64,000 nt of DNA from Opisthocomus hoazin (GCF_030867145.1 NC_134431.1:10555089-10619088); one strand, 5' to 3'; numbered from the stretch's first letter, positions 37,479-47,957 are shown. Numbers and translations: made by a program. Notes: a model not told the origin generated them from the letters alone.

Positions 37479-37649
37479 GGCGCGGCGGCAGGGTCGGCGG
37501 CGCCTCTGGCGGCGGGAGTGTCGCTCGGCGGCGCTGCGGGACCGAAGGGCCGCGCTGCTCCGCGGGGTTCGCCGGTCACCGCAGGGTTAGCGGGAACCGC
37601 GGGCTCGGAGCAGCGGTGCTTCAGGAAAAAACGGCTCGGGAATTCGTTA

Positions 37650-38390
37650 CGTCCTGCACTCCTCAAGAGTGTTTTTTATATAGATATAAATAAAGTTCTG
37701 GAAGCTGTAAATGATAACGCTCTGCTGCTGACACAGCCGCAGGTGTTTACCCGAGGGGTGGGTTATTCTGTTAACTGGGTGATGAACCAGTTAAACGGCA
37801 TCAGCGTGGGGTGCCTCGGTTTGTTGGACGGGGCTGTGTTTAGACCGGGGAACGTGGAGGGACGCCGATGTTTCCATCAGACATCTGTGAGGCCGGGCGG
37901 CTCCAATGCCAAGGGCTTTGCAGGGATCCTGGCAGGGTCACAGCGACCTCGACAACGCCGGTGTGGCAGTGCTGTGACTGCGAGTGAATAAACGTCGGCT
38001 CAGTCGACACGGCACCTCTGGATGTGGCGGTGACCGTACGTCCTACTAGGAATGTGTAAGTTAGAGGAAAGACACAAACGGTTCCAAGTGAGGTGCGGTT
38101 CTTGGGAGCGTTTCCCAAGGCACCTTCAGCGTCGCCTTGCCTGTCAAGGCAGAAGGGCCGCCAGCAGGAGGAAAGGGCAGCGAACTGCTGGCAAGGTTTG
38201 GCTTTGGGTGGGTTACCCAATTCACTTGGAAAACTGTTGTTAGTTTTGCCTTGGTATCAGCTGGAATAAAGCTGCATCGCTCTGTAGCAACGTCGGTGCA
38301 GCTGCCTGCAGACAGACCTCGCCAAGGCAAAAAGCCTGCTCTGATCTCCCGTCCACGCAACCAGAGAGCAGACCACCGAGGGGAGGGCTT
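37650..38390. other. Spacer between the PEDS1 CpG island and the next CpG island
   Basis: Mixed-composition sequence. A plus-strand frame runs through 37251-37991, but it starts inside the antisense of PEDS1 exon 1 and shows no recognisable domain. No gene is supported. Confidence 0.4.
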
Positions 38391-38399
38391 GGTGCCTGC

Positions 38400-39420
38400 C
38401 CAGAGACCAACCAGCGCCGGGGCCGCACCTGCAGAGCGCTCCCTTGTTCACCGTTCCCTGCGGGAGGAGGGAGCAGCAGCACGCCGGCGGGACCCTGCGC
38501 GGCCCGAGCCCCGAGCCCCACGGCGCGAAGCCACATCCGGGGCGGCCGGCGGCCTGGCGCAGGCGGTGGGGGACAGGGCCCCGCCGGGACAGCAGCTCTG
38601 CGGGAAAACCTTGACGCCCCTCGGCCAAGATGGGGGCGCCCCCGGGCTGCGACAGGCCACGCCACCGCCAGGAGGCCGGCGGGCGAGCCGGTCCCGGCCC
38701 GGCCTCCTCCGGGCGACGGGCAGCCTGCCGAGCGCGGCCCCGGGCCGGGCGGGGACCGGGGGGGGGCAGAGGACCGGCCTCGCTCCGGGGTAGGGAGCCT
38801 CGTCCCCGCCGGAAGGGCGCTGACGCCACCGGGCCGTTCCCGCCACCGCCCCGGCCCCGCCCCGGCCCGCCGCGTGCCGCTAGGTGGCGCCCCAAGGCCG
38901 GTGTCGGCGGCGCGCGCAGGCGGCGGAGGGCCCACAGAGCCCCGCCCCGGCGGAGCCTCCCGCGGCGGGGCCGGGCCCGGGGCGCGGCGGGGCCTTCAGC
39001 GCGTCCGGCTGCCGGCGAGCCGCTGCGGCCGTCACCCGAGGGCGGAGGCTTCGGACACGCCTCACGACCGCCATCGCCCGGCCCTTCCCCGGCCATGGCC
39101 GCCGCTCAGCGCGGGAGCGGCGGGGAGAACGGCCCTCCGTCCCCGCGCTGAGCGAGGCGCCGAGCCCAGCCCCGGCTGCTGGTCCCCCCGGGTCCCCCCG
39201 CACGGCTCCCCCACCGCCCTGTGCCCCGGGGCTGCCCACCAAGCCGGGCTCGCCGGTACCGAGCAGCGCCGGGGCCCAGAGGCCGGGGGGCGGCGGGGAG
39301 CGGGCACGGCAGGCCGCGGCTCCCCCCGCCCGGGGCCCGGCCCGCCCGCCGCGGCCAGCAGCCCGGTGCAGTCCCGGCCGATGGCCGGCAGCCCCGCGTT
39401 CCCCGGGGTGCTCAAGGCAG
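38400..39420. promoter_or_regulatory. Unassigned CpG island
   Basis: A second dense CpG island, about 1 kb long, separated from the PEDS1 island by about 750 bases of ordinary sequence. It contains CCAAGATGGGGGC near 38,625 on the plus strand, one mismatch from the YY1 start-site motif, and a donor-like GGCAGGTGAAAA near 39,427. Its open frames (such as 38630-39151 plus, and 38257-39096 minus) are low-complexity and I recognise none of them. It may be the promoter of an unannotated transcript or an alternative PEDS1 promoter. Confidence 0.6.
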
Positions 39421-39429
39421 GGGGAGGGC

Positions 39430-39934
39430 AGGTGAAAAAGCAATGTCTGTGCGGTCCAGGGCACAGACCTTCAGTGCTTTTCATGAGGAAAAATCTTGGC
39501 ATTCTCCACTCGAGCCTGCTCTCCTGTCACTGTAAGGGTTCCCTTGGTTTACGTCGCCCCTGGCAATACCAGCCACGGAGTTCCAGCTGCCTGGCCTGCA
39601 GCCTCGGGGCCTCGGTACAGTCCTCCTCTTCTAGAAACTGCCTAAACGAGTTACCAACCCCTTTCACTGGGAGCTTTTGACACTTGGCAGGGTATCCTAC
39701 AAGGACAGGGTTCCTGTTCCCTTGACGGATCTTTTGAAAGCTTGGATACCCTAGAAAAAAGCATTAACGTGTGATCTGTAACAAATTCATCAAAGTAGCA
39801 GGCTATGATTACCTAGGAAACGTCAGACGGCTGCGGAGAACTTATGGAAAATTAGTGGACAGCAGCTTCTCTGCCATTTTCCGTTGAACACAAGGAAGCA
39901 GGCGACTCATAAAATACAGAGTGACCTCTTACTG
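39430..39934. other. Non-coding spacer
   Basis: Ordinary sequence between the unassigned CpG island and a CR1 fragment. I see nothing I can call. Confidence 0.4.
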
Positions 39935-40232
39935 TCACAGAATCACAGAATCACAGAACATTGGGGGTTGGAAGGGACCTCTGGGGATCACCCAGTCCAA
40001 CCCCCCTGCCGAAGCAGGGTCTCTTACAGCAGGCTGCACAGGACCTTGTCCGGGTGGGTCTTGAATATCTCCAAAGAAGGAGACTCCACAGCCCCTCTGG
40101 GCAGCCTGTTCCAGTGCTCCGTCACCCTCAGAGTGAAAAAGTTCTCCCTCATGTTCAGACGGAACTTCCTGTGCTTCAGTTTGTGCCCATTGCCCCTTGT
40201 CCTGTCGCTGGGCACCACTCAAAAGAGTCTGT
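39935..40232 (-). mobile_element. CR1 LINE 3' end (orientation -)
   Basis: Reverse complement of a CR1 3' end. The plus strand opens TCACAGAATCACAGAATCACA (the terminal repeat), followed by GGTTGGAAGGGACCTCTGGG. On the minus strand the ORF2 C-terminal end is readable, for example FRLNMRENFFTLRVTEHWNR and [13 protein letters not shown]. Similarity fades near 40,232. It is a 5'-truncated copy, well preserved. Confidence 0.93.
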
Positions 40233-43200
40233 ACCCCTGCTCAGGAAGAAAGCCCACGTCTTGCCAGCCAAATGGCTTCAACATGGACTTTGTCTGCAAC
40301 AGAAGAGACCGTGGCTTCTGCTTTGTCACTGTTCCCTTCCACGGGCGTTTGTGTGCACCCTGGCTCTCCTTCCTTTTCTTTCTTCCACCGAGCCACAGAT
40401 TGGGTGCTCTGACCTCCAGTTTGCTCTGGAAAATTTTCAGTCTGGTAGGGGAAGGTATTTCGCTCATGTCGTCCCACCGGCTGGAGGCAGCGGTGCCAAT
40501 CTCCAGGTGTCGTCTCTGCAGCACTCGGTAGGGCAAAGAGCAACGCACAGATAAAGCGGGGATTGAGCAACGCAGCACTGCAAAGGCCAAGCATGCTAGG
40601 TCAGAGGTGAGCAGAAGACCAACAAATACCCGAGCATCACCATGTCACAAGGGAACAGGGGGCGAGGGAGCACTGAGGGAGGGGGAGGGCTCTGGTCTGT
40701 CACAAAAGAACGGGAGAAGGCCAGGAGACATGGCCTGCGACCGCCTGGGGAGCAACCTGCCCCTGGGGACTGCGAGGCAGGGTAGCGCAGCTGCGGTTTC
40801 GGCAGAGAGGAAAGCATGTGGCAATCGGTTTTTATGTTAAAATGAGGCAAAGTCTTGAGCCTGGGCTAAGAGCTGGGGGCAGACGGAAGGAGAGCCAACC
40901 TCTCTCCGAGTTGAGACATTGTCCCTCTCTGCCATTTCGTAAGGGCCGTTTTACACAGCAGAGAAGGGGGAACGCAATAGATTGAAATCTGGCCTCTGCC
41001 AGGTACACCTTAGGAGCTGTTGTTGCTATACGGTGTGCGGCTGTAAGAAGAGAGACCTGGGGCTAGGAAGAAGAGAAAACAGAGCACACAACATACTCAG
41101 AAATAAATTTCAATTTTACTTCTCTATTTTGCAGCCCTTATTGCAACATTGCTCCACTGAAGTCAGCCTTTCAGGCAAGGTCCCCTCCTACCCCCCAGAG
41201 ACCCTGTGCTCTCTCCCAGCCTGCCCGCACACATGGATACTGCTCTGCCCTGGAACCCCTCGTGTCCTCCTCCTCCTCCGCTCACCTCCAACAAGCCACC
41301 TACAGCATCTTCTTTGATGATGCAACTGTCAGCACTAACTTCTTTCCTCTTTGCCCCTCTTCTGCCCCGCCACATTGTTGTAGACTGCAGGTCTGTGGGT
41401 GAGCAGCTGTGTTCACACTGGGTTTAGCGTGACACAGCTCCGATCCTACTGATCTGCTAAGAGCTACTGCAAGGCAAATAGCACGTGAGACAAGTCTGCA
41501 GCCAGAAGCATCAGACATTATGGACAGCCTTTTTCTAGAGTATGATCCTCAGTCCGCAGGCCTTCTTATAAACACTTTGGTGTGTGAGCTGTCACCATTA
41601 ACTGACAACATCTCTCCAAAGCTGGTGTCCTTCCAGGGACAGCTGCTGTAGACCTGGAGTGCACAGACTGGAGAGCTTGCAAGAGATCCTGGAAAAGACG
41701 ACAATTTCCAGGAAGAAAATGCCTCTGCAATGCTTTATTGTAGGTCTGAGCCTGGAGCTGGAAAGTTGTGGCCTCCACAGTACAAAAGGGAAACTGGAGA
41801 ACAGAATTCAATTCATGACAGAAATGGGCAGCGAGGATGAGATTCTTCCCTCCAGCTTTTCACCATCCTGGTATCCTTCTGCTACCCTCCCAGTACCAAT
41901 ATTGTTTCACACATGACTGTAGAGGAATCTGGATTCTATTGCATCAGAAATTCTTTTTTTTTCTGCTCAAAAAGGTTGGTGTTCTTACTAAGCAATTTGT
42001 GAGTTATGCTGTCTCCTTCCTCAGCTGACTGTTCTGAAAAAATAATTCACGAAATCACTGGAAAGGAGGTGCTTTTCACAGAAGTGCTGCCTTTCTGCTG
42101 CGAATTGCCCTGTGGGAGGGGTGCTCCGGAAGGGCTGCTGCCCTCGGGTTTCTCACAGAGGGAGACCAGCGCCCGGATCCCTTCGCCAGGAATGTCTGCA
42201 TCTCTTGTCCTATCTAAAGCATCTCTCTGAAGAGGTTTTCCAGCACGATAATGAGCAGCCTCTGCGCATCTGTCCAGGCCAAGCCATGGCACTCGCAGGG
42301 ATGACTGGTGTGTTCAGACCTCCACCCAATCCCCCATGGTGCGAGCCTCGCTCTGCACCTGTTCCCATTCCAAAAACCCCATTTCTGGCCATGCATTTGT
42401 TATGACAAGTGCGGAAACAATTTAAAAGAGACCAGAGTTAGCTCAAAACCTGCTTGCTGAATGCTAGGGTTTTGGATAAGTGGTTAGTCCCGCCAACAAG
42501 GTTCCCATGAGAAGCTGAGAATGGACGTTGGCTCCATGAGAGCGAGTGTTGGGATTTGAGGTGAGCTGGAGGAAGTTTAAAGAGATCCAGGTACAGCAGG
42601 GAGGTGCGGGGGGAGAAGGGAAGGAGGGGACAAGCCAGGCATCCAACCTCAATTACCACCCCGGCTGACGTGTGATCTCGGTGACTATAGGATTACTCAG
42701 CGCTGGCCTGGAAAGGAGGTGTGGGCCACACCGTCCCTGATATAATCTGTTTCACATGACAGTTGCACAGATGTTTCATTTTGCTGGGGAAGATCGGCCT
42801 GGGCAGAGCACAGCATTCTGCTGCAGAGCAGAAGAGAACAGGGCAGAAATTCGAAGAGGGCAATTTTACATCTCCAAAAATATCTTGAAAAATTGCCCAG
42901 GAAATTTACCAACCAGTTTTTGCGTTTGGTTGTAGCCAACGGCCGTGGCAAGCCGGAGACCTGCCGGGGTAATGCCAAGAAAGACCAGCCATGCATTTCA
43001 GCAGGACACCACGGCAGGAGCCCTCCTGCTCGTGGGTCCATGAGGTGTTCTGGAGGTAGCAGGCACACGAGACCTATTTTCAAGAGTTCAGTTGCAAGGG
43101 CCAGTTAGGGCAGCCACTGGATGTAACTGCCAGATCAGAATGCAGGATAAAGACGCAGAATGAGGGAGTAAACAGCCAGAAGAACAAGCCCCGGCTCACT

Positions 43201-43860
43201 GCAACTTGCCAGTATTTGCACCCAATAGAGAAGTTTGTATTTATGAAGGTATGGGCTCCAACTGCAACCTCCAGACCCGGCTCTCCGGCCCGGCCCAGCT
43301 CCAATTTAATCTCTGGTGCATTCACCAAAGATTAACGCGGTAGATAAAGATGGAACTAGAAATATTTGAAGCCTGAAAACCTGTTAGGATACTTTTGCTG
43401 TGGAAAGAAAACATCCTTTTAAAATGTGAAAAGAAAAAGCAAGCGAAAAAAAAATAAAAGAAAGAAAAAAGTCCGATGATCCACCGACTGATTCTTGAAT
43501 TCTTCCTCTTTTCGAAGTTCTGAGGTTTGAACATTAGGAACAGTTGACTGTTTGAATCGTATAATGCAATACCTGTTCCTCTGGCTTAACGTTACAATAT
43601 TTCCCACACCGCAGGATTGCCTCACATTATTCTAAGAGGCAGTGTCATTTTCCCTGCAGTGCTAGGTCTTCTTTACTGAGGCGAAGGACACTCCTACTTC
43701 CTTTAATTATATGTTTTGTTTTAAATTAATGTCCTTTATTCTGGGGATGAATCACCAGCTTGTAGACAGGTAAATGTGGGAGTAAGAGAGTGAAAATATG
43801 AGTTTGATTCCCAAGGTGGGTGTCTTTAATTAAAACGGACATCAGGATTCAGCCTTCCTT
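40233..43860. other. Intergenic sequence upstream of CEBPB
   Basis: 3.6 kb without a recognisable gene or repeat. Short open frames here have no domain similarity I can see. As the distal 5' flank of CEBPB it may contain regulatory elements, but no single site stands out. Confidence 0.4.
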
Positions 43861-44321
43861 CCCAAACTCGCCCCGCGATTCGGAAAGCGTTTGGGTTCCA
43901 TGTTTCTGTGCACGTATCCGACCTCCCCCCGACCCAGGCCCCGCCGGCTCCCCTCGCCCGGCCCGCCGGCCTGCCCCGGCAGTGGCACCGCGCCCGGGGA
44001 AGGCGCCAGGACGGACCCGCGGGCCAGGGAGGGCCGGGGACGGCCGCGCAGGGTCCGCTCCGGCCGCGGCGAGGGGCCCCGGGCCAGCGCCGTGCCCCGC
44101 TCCGCGCCCGTCCCCGGGGACAGTCCCACCGCCGGCGGGGTGCCCTCGGGCGAGCACCGGACGGAGAATAACGGGACCCGGCTCCTGCTCGGCCACGCCG
44201 CAGCCCCGGTTTCACGGCGGGCGGCTCGGCGGGCACCGCACCGGCACGCCCGCCCCGGGTGCCTCCTCCGGGGCCGGGGCCAGCAGCTCCCGAGCGTGCA
44301 GCGCGGCAGGCGGCCAGGCGG

Positions 44322-44328
44322 TGACGCG
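44322..44328 (+). promoter_or_regulatory. CEBPB: CRE-like element of the CEBPB promoter
   Basis: TGACGCG lies 33 bases upstream of the TATA box, followed by CCGTTGCTATGG. The mammalian CEBPB promoter has CREB-responsive TGACGC elements close to its TATA box, and the surrounding text looks conserved from memory. The site would link the gene to cAMP/CREB signalling. Confidence 0.55.
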
Positions 44329-44354
44329 CCCGTTGCTATGGGATCCGCCGCCCC

Positions 44355-44362
44355 TATAAATA
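44355..44362 (+). promoter_or_regulatory. CEBPB: CEBPB TATA box
   Basis: TATAAATA followed by ACCGGGG, the same arrangement as in the mammalian CEBPB promoter. It predicts a transcription start near 44,385 and a 5' UTR of about 265 nt before the first (LAP*) start codon. Confidence 0.85.
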
Positions 44363-44419
44363 ACCGGGGAAAGGAACTTTCCTAAGTCAGAGACTTTCGG
44401 ACGCGGGACCCGGAGCCGG

Positions 44420-44479
44420 ATGGTCGGGAGGAGACGCGCCAGCCCCCCGCCGCAGCTCCCGCCGCGCCGCAGGGACTGA
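44420..44479 (+). CDS. Upstream ORF 1 in the CEBPB 5' UTR (19 codons)
   Basis: The first ATG after the predicted start site (CCGGATGG, G at +4 but C at -3) opens a 19-codon frame that ends at TGA 44477-44479, 172 bases before the LAP* ATG. Translation is not proven. If used, it would reduce scanning to the downstream starts. It differs from the well-known C/EBP-beta uORF at 44681. Confidence 0.4.
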   Translation: MVGRRRASPPPQLPPRRRD

Positions 44480-44651
44480 ACCGGCCCAGGTGGGCAGCGC
44501 AGCCGGGGGCCGTGCCCGGCGCCGGAGACCGAGGCAGGGTCCGGACCCCCACCCCCCCTCCCACCCCCCACCCCGACGGCGGCAGCTTGATCCTCTGCCG
44601 GGGGGGCCCCCCCTGCGCCGTTTCCTCCTCCCCGCATTCCCCTTTGCTTTC

Positions 44652-45656
44652 ATGCAACGCCTGGTGGCCTGGGACGCAGCATGCCTCCCCATCCAGCCGC
44701 CCGCCTTTAAATCCATGGAAGTGGCTAATTTCTATTACGAGGCGGACTGTCTGGCTGCCCTCAACAAGCTGCACCCGCGGGCGGCCGGGGGCCGCTCGAT
44801 GACCGAGCTGACCGTCGGGGACCACGAGAGAGCCATCGACTTCAGCCCGTACCTGGAGCCGCTGCCGTCCCAGCAGCCGGCGCAGCCGCCGCCTCCCTCG
44901 GCAGCAGCAGCAGCAGCAGCGGCAGCAGCAGGGGGCAACTTTGAGCCTCCCGGCAGCAGCGGCGGCCAAGATTTCCTTTCCGATCTCTTCGCCGAGGACT
45001 ATAAAGGCGGCGGCGGGAGCAAGAAGCCCGACTACACCTACATCAGCCTGGCCCGGCCCGGGCACCCCTGCGCCGGCCAGAGCCACAAGCCGGGGGGGCT
45101 GCCGGCCTGCTTCCCGCCCCAGATCGTGGAGACCAAAGCGGAGCCGGTCTTCGAGACCCTGGACTCCTGCAAAGGGCCCCGGAAGGAAGAAGGGGGAGCC
45201 GGGCCGGGACCGGGGGGCATGTCCTCGCCCTACGGCAGCACCGTGCGCTCCTACCTGGGCTACCAGTCGGTGCCGAGCGGCAGCAGCGGGAACCTGTCCA
45301 CCTCGTCCTCCTCCAGCCCCCCCGGCACCCCCAACCCCTCCGAGCCCTCCAAGTCCGCGGCCGCCGGCGGGGGCTACTCGGCCCCCCCGGCGGGCAAGAA
45401 CAAGCCCAAGAAGTGCGTGGACAAGCACAGCGACGAGTACAAGCTGCGCCGGGAGAGGAACAACATCGCGGTGCGCAAGAGCCGCGACAAAGCCAAAATG
45501 CGCAACCTGGAGACGCAGCACAAAGTCTTGGAACTGACGGCCGAGAACGAGCGGCTGCAGAAGAAGGTGGAGCAGCTCTCCCGGGAGCTGAGCACCCTCA
45601 GGAACTTGTTCAAACAGCTGCCCGAGCCCCTGCTCGCCTCCTCGCCTCGCTGCTGA
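44652..45656 (+). CDS. CEBPB: CEBPB, CCAAT/enhancer-binding protein beta (LAP*, 334 aa)
   Basis: An intronless bZIP transcription factor controlling inflammatory, myeloid, liver and fat-cell genes. The frame runs from ATG 44652 to TGA 45654-45656. The N-terminus [13 protein letters not shown] is the conserved LAP* start. Transactivation segments are [15 protein letters not shown] (23-37), [15 protein letters not shown] (57-71) and [12 protein letters not shown] (106-117). Residues 84-93 are a ten-Ala tract. T226 in SPPGTPNP matches the mammalian MAPK site. The basic region (about 264-285, with [19 protein letters not shown]) contacts DNA, and the zipper has leucines at 295, 302, 309, 316 and 323. 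Length is close to chicken NF-M (about 328 aa). Internal starts give LAP (Met22, 44715) and LIP (Met190, 45219). The LAP* ATG has a poor context (T at -3, C at +4), favouring leaky scanning. Confidence 0.98.
   Translation: MQRLVAWDAACLPIQPPAFKSMEVANFYYEADCLAALNKLHPRAAGGRSMTELTVGDHERAIDFSPYLEPLPSQQPAQPPPPSAAAAAAAAAAGGNFEPPGSSGGQDFLSDLFAEDYKGGGGSKKPDYTYISLARPGHPCAGQSHKPGGLPACFPPQIVETKAEPVFETLDSCKGPRKEEGGAGPGPGGMSSPYGSTVRSYLGYQSVPSGSSGNLSTSSSSSPPGTPNPSEPSKSAAAGGGYSAPPAGKNKPKKCVDKHSDEYKLRRERNNIAVRKSRDKAKMRNLETQHKVLELTAENERLQKKVEQLSRELSTLRNLFKQLPEPLLASSPRC
44681..44710 (+). CDS. CEBPB: Conserved CEBPB uORF between LAP* and LAP starts
   Basis: ATG at 44681, out of frame with LAP*, encodes MPPHPAARL and stops at TAA 44708-44710, four bases before the LAP ATG (44715). 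The ATG has A at -3. In mammals a short uORF in this position controls the LAP/LIP ratio: after translating it, ribosomes reinitiate at LIP when eIF2/eIF4E activity is high. The arrangement is preserved here although the peptide sequence is not important. Confidence 0.85.
   Translation: MPPHPAARL
44715..45656 (+). CDS. CEBPB: CEBPB isoform LAP (internal start, 313 aa)
   Basis: Starts at Met22 of LAP* ([21 protein letters not shown]). LAP is the main activator isoform. It lacks the 21-residue N-terminal LAP* extension, which in mammals recruits chromatin remodellers. Confidence 0.85.
   Translation: MEVANFYYEADCLAALNKLHPRAAGGRSMTELTVGDHERAIDFSPYLEPLPSQQPAQPPPPSAAAAAAAAAAGGNFEPPGSSGGQDFLSDLFAEDYKGGGGSKKPDYTYISLARPGHPCAGQSHKPGGLPACFPPQIVETKAEPVFETLDSCKGPRKEEGGAGPGPGGMSSPYGSTVRSYLGYQSVPSGSSGNLSTSSSSSPPGTPNPSEPSKSAAAGGGYSAPPAGKNKPKKCVDKHSDEYKLRRERNNIAVRKSRDKAKMRNLETQHKVLELTAENERLQKKVEQLSRELSTLRNLFKQLPEPLLASSPRC
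44901..44930 (+). repeat. CEBPB: GCA/GCG trinucleotide repeat coding for Ala10 in CEBPB
   Basis: Ten Ala codons (six GCA, one GCG, three GCA) follow a Pro/Gln-rich stretch. Alanine tracts from GCN repeats vary in length between and within species. This one explains part of the extra length over the chicken protein. Confidence 0.95.
45219..45656 (+). CDS. CEBPB: CEBPB isoform LIP (internal start, 145 aa)
   Basis: Starts at Met190 ([16 protein letters not shown]), the counterpart of the mammalian LIP start, where LIP is about 147 aa. It keeps the regulatory Ser/Pro region and bZIP but lacks the transactivation segments, so it acts as a dominant-negative or context-specific regulator. Confidence 0.85.
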   Translation: MSSPYGSTVRSYLGYQSVPSGSSGNLSTSSSSSPPGTPNPSEPSKSAAAGGGYSAPPAGKNKPKKCVDKHSDEYKLRRERNNIAVRKSRDKAKMRNLETQHKVLELTAENERLQKKVEQLSRELSTLRNLFKQLPEPLLASSPRC

Positions 45657-46205
45657 CCGCCGGCGGGGCGAGCGGGGCCGCGGGCTCCCCGTCCCGCTCA
45701 GCGCGGCGCCCGGGGGCGAGGGGCCGGCGGGTGGCTTGGCTTGGGGCGGTTGCTCATTTCGGTTGGTTGTTTTCGGTTTGTTGTTTTTGTTTTTTTGGTC
45801 TTTATTTACATGTTGTCGGAAGGCCCCGGCGCGGCGCGGGGACCTCAGCGGGGGCCGGGGGCTGTCGGCGGGGCGGCGCGGGGGGGGGGCTCGGCCCCGG
45901 CCCCGGCCCCGGGCGGGCTCTGCAGGCTGCTGGGCGCTGGGGTTATTTAAAAGAGCGAGAGGAGAGCAAGGGCAAAGTGATGCAATCCTTTAAGCATGGC
46001 TGGGAATGCTGTGTACATGATGCAATCTCGTGTAACTGTCAGTCATGAATTGAGTAATCTGTTAAAGATGTTCCTACAGTTTTTTTTATTATAAAGAATA
46101 ATCTATTTCTATAAGAAAATACATATGTATATTTTGGGATCTATGCATTCTTGCTACATTTGAAGCATTAATGAACAATTTTAATAAACTTTATGACTAG
46201 GTTAA
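45657..46205 (+). other. CEBPB: CEBPB 3' UTR
   Basis: GC-rich at first, then AT-rich from about 46,000. Several stretches look conserved with mammalian CEBPB 3' UTRs from memory: TGTAACTGTCAGTC, TTAAAGATGTTCCTAC and AATAATCTATTTCTAT. The end is inferred from the poly(A) signal. Confidence 0.75.
46183..46188 (+). terminator. CEBPB: CEBPB poly(A) signal
   Basis: AATAAA within TTTTAATAAACTTTATG, the conserved end of the CEBPB transcript, followed by a T-rich region. Cleavage is expected around 46,200-46,210. Confidence 0.85.
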
Positions 46206-46209
46206 AAAA

Positions 46210-47957
46210 AGTAGCTTGTTTTATTTTGAAGGCACCTTTAGAGGTAGATTAAACGCAGGGCTGAAATTCTAGATGAATCTGGCTCAATGCTGTGATCAGG
46301 GATCAGGATTTTTGTTGGTCTTTAGACTTTCTCTGTGACTCAGAGAAAGGAAAAGAACACCCAAAACCAAAACCAAAAAACCCCAAGAGAAACCCAGCAA
46401 AAAGCAGAGCTGGAAGCTTTAGCCAGCTTTTGTTGCCTCATTTTATTTCCTCTAATCACTTGCTGTAGCTGCCGCTTGGGTGTTGTTTGGGGAGGAGGTG
46501 TTTATGTTGGGGTGGGTTTTTTTGCACTTCTTGCTGTTCGGAACGTGTAGAGCGAGATGTGCTATCCAAACCATGACCAACCTTTGGCAAAGTAACACCG
46601 AGTCTGAAGTGGGAGGGAGGAGGAAAAAGTACGGGAGGAAGCTTGAAATGAGTTTTTGTTTGGTTTTTTTTGTTTTCTTTATGGAGTTTCTATTCTCTAA
46701 GTTACGATTCAGCATTTCTTATGTTTGTAGTTTACAGGAATAAACATGAGACAGTAGCATTTCTGTTGGATGTCGGTAATTTCGGTCATTGCTCAGGAAG
46801 CTCGCATGAAACCCAGCCAGGTGAGAGGCATATGAACAACTCCCTTATTGTTTCTCTTGAGATGTTTTCCTGAAAACTGTAGAAGGAGTTTCTCTGATGA
46901 GAGGTGTTTGTATGCGTGCATGTTTGGGGGGGGGGCACACGACAGAGAAGTGGTAAGTGGGAGGGTGGCAGAGGAGGAGGAGGAGGTTTGTAGCAGGCCG
47001 CAACTTTGCCTTAGAAGACAACTGAGGCTCTGCCTGCTGATAGAACAAGCCAGCCTTCCCAGGGCTCCCCGGTTGTGGTATGTTCTCCTCTGCATGCTGC
47101 TGTGTTGCAGTCTGTAACAAGTTAACAGTTTCAGGCTGGTTACGTGAAGGGAGTTGGGCAAATGATTGGGTCTTACTCAGCATTTTCCATTTTCCTGTTA
47201 GGCCAAATTTAAGCATAAAGTTTTCAGATCCAGATTCCCACTGCCCCGGAAAAGAAACTCCTTAGTTGTCTGCGCTCTGTTTGACAGCTGAAGGATTTTT
47301 CAGTATAAAGACAGTGGACTAGAATTTGCTCCTATACGTTCCAATGCAAACAGCAGTGGACCGCGGAAGGACAAATGTTCAATCTGTTGCTTATTTCTAC
47401 TGTTTCTTTAAGCAAAGCGTGTTTTCTACTGAAAGAATGATTCTGCTTTTTTTTGACAGTTCAGATTGTAGCCTCCTGCGGGTAAATCTGCCAGAGCTCT
47501 CACTGAAATTTGTTACGCATTCCCTGCTCCCCCAATGCCTCCGTAGCTCCTGCTAGGAGCTGTGCAGTAGTAAGCAGTGGAGTGTTAGTCCTGATACAGA
47601 TTTCCCTCGTTTGCTTTTTAATTTGCACAGTGCAGTTAAGTTGTTTTTATGAGACCCTAAGAATAGATTTTCTTGGGTGAGCTAGCTCCTGCACCAGCAT
47701 GACTCAAGTTCTTGCAGGCAAGATAGACGTTAGGTCTTGTCTTGACTGTCCCTCGTGACGATGATTACTCCAGCCTCCTGTGGCTGTTTATTCTACTATT
47801 CTTCTAGTTACGAAACTTATCCACATCGTTAGATCCTATTTTCTTGTTGTGCTGTAGGCCATGTAATGTTACCCGAATTTAGAAGCAGTGTTCCCAGTCA
47901 GAGCTGAGTGCTGCTGAGGGTGGAATTGCTGGGGGACTGAGGATCTCCTCAGATATA
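46210..47957. other. Intergenic, downstream flank of CEBPB
   Basis: AT-rich flank with short G, A and T runs and a (GAG)n-like stretch near 46,970-46,986. No gene is supported. Confidence 0.4.

Larger units (their letters stand above)
36760..37640. promoter_or_regulatory. PEDS1: CpG island, PEDS1 promoter
   Basis: Dense CpG sequence covers PEDS1 exon 1, the start of intron 1 and about 350 bases upstream. There is no TATA box. Two CCAAT boxes lie upstream of the start codon. Long Arg/Pro/Ala-rich open frames on both strands are composition artefacts. Confidence 0.8.
43870..45930. promoter_or_regulatory. CEBPB: CpG island covering the CEBPB promoter and gene
   Basis: Continuous CpG-dense sequence extends from about 480 bases upstream of the TATA box through the single coding exon into the 3' UTR. 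This is typical of the intronless C/EBP genes. It produces long antisense open frames (for example 44382-45521 minus) that are not genes. Confidence 0.85.

Noticed and set aside
36631-37590. Long frames on both strands over PEDS1 exon 1
   Set aside because: They are in other frames than the conserved PEDS1 exon and show only GC-driven composition.
38257-39680. Several 170-280 codon frames in the unassigned CpG island
   Set aside because: Overlapping low-complexity frames on both strands with no domain. The CpG island itself is worth checking, the frames are not.
44490-44651. N-terminal extension of CEBPB by 54 codons
   Set aside because: The frame is open upstream of LAP* but begins at a GTG with no in-frame ATG, and the translation is Pro/Arg-rich leader sequence. 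The conserved start is the ATG at 44652.
44382-45521. 379-codon frame antisense to CEBPB
   Set aside because: It is the GC-rich shadow of the CEBPB coding exon. No similarity to any family is seen.
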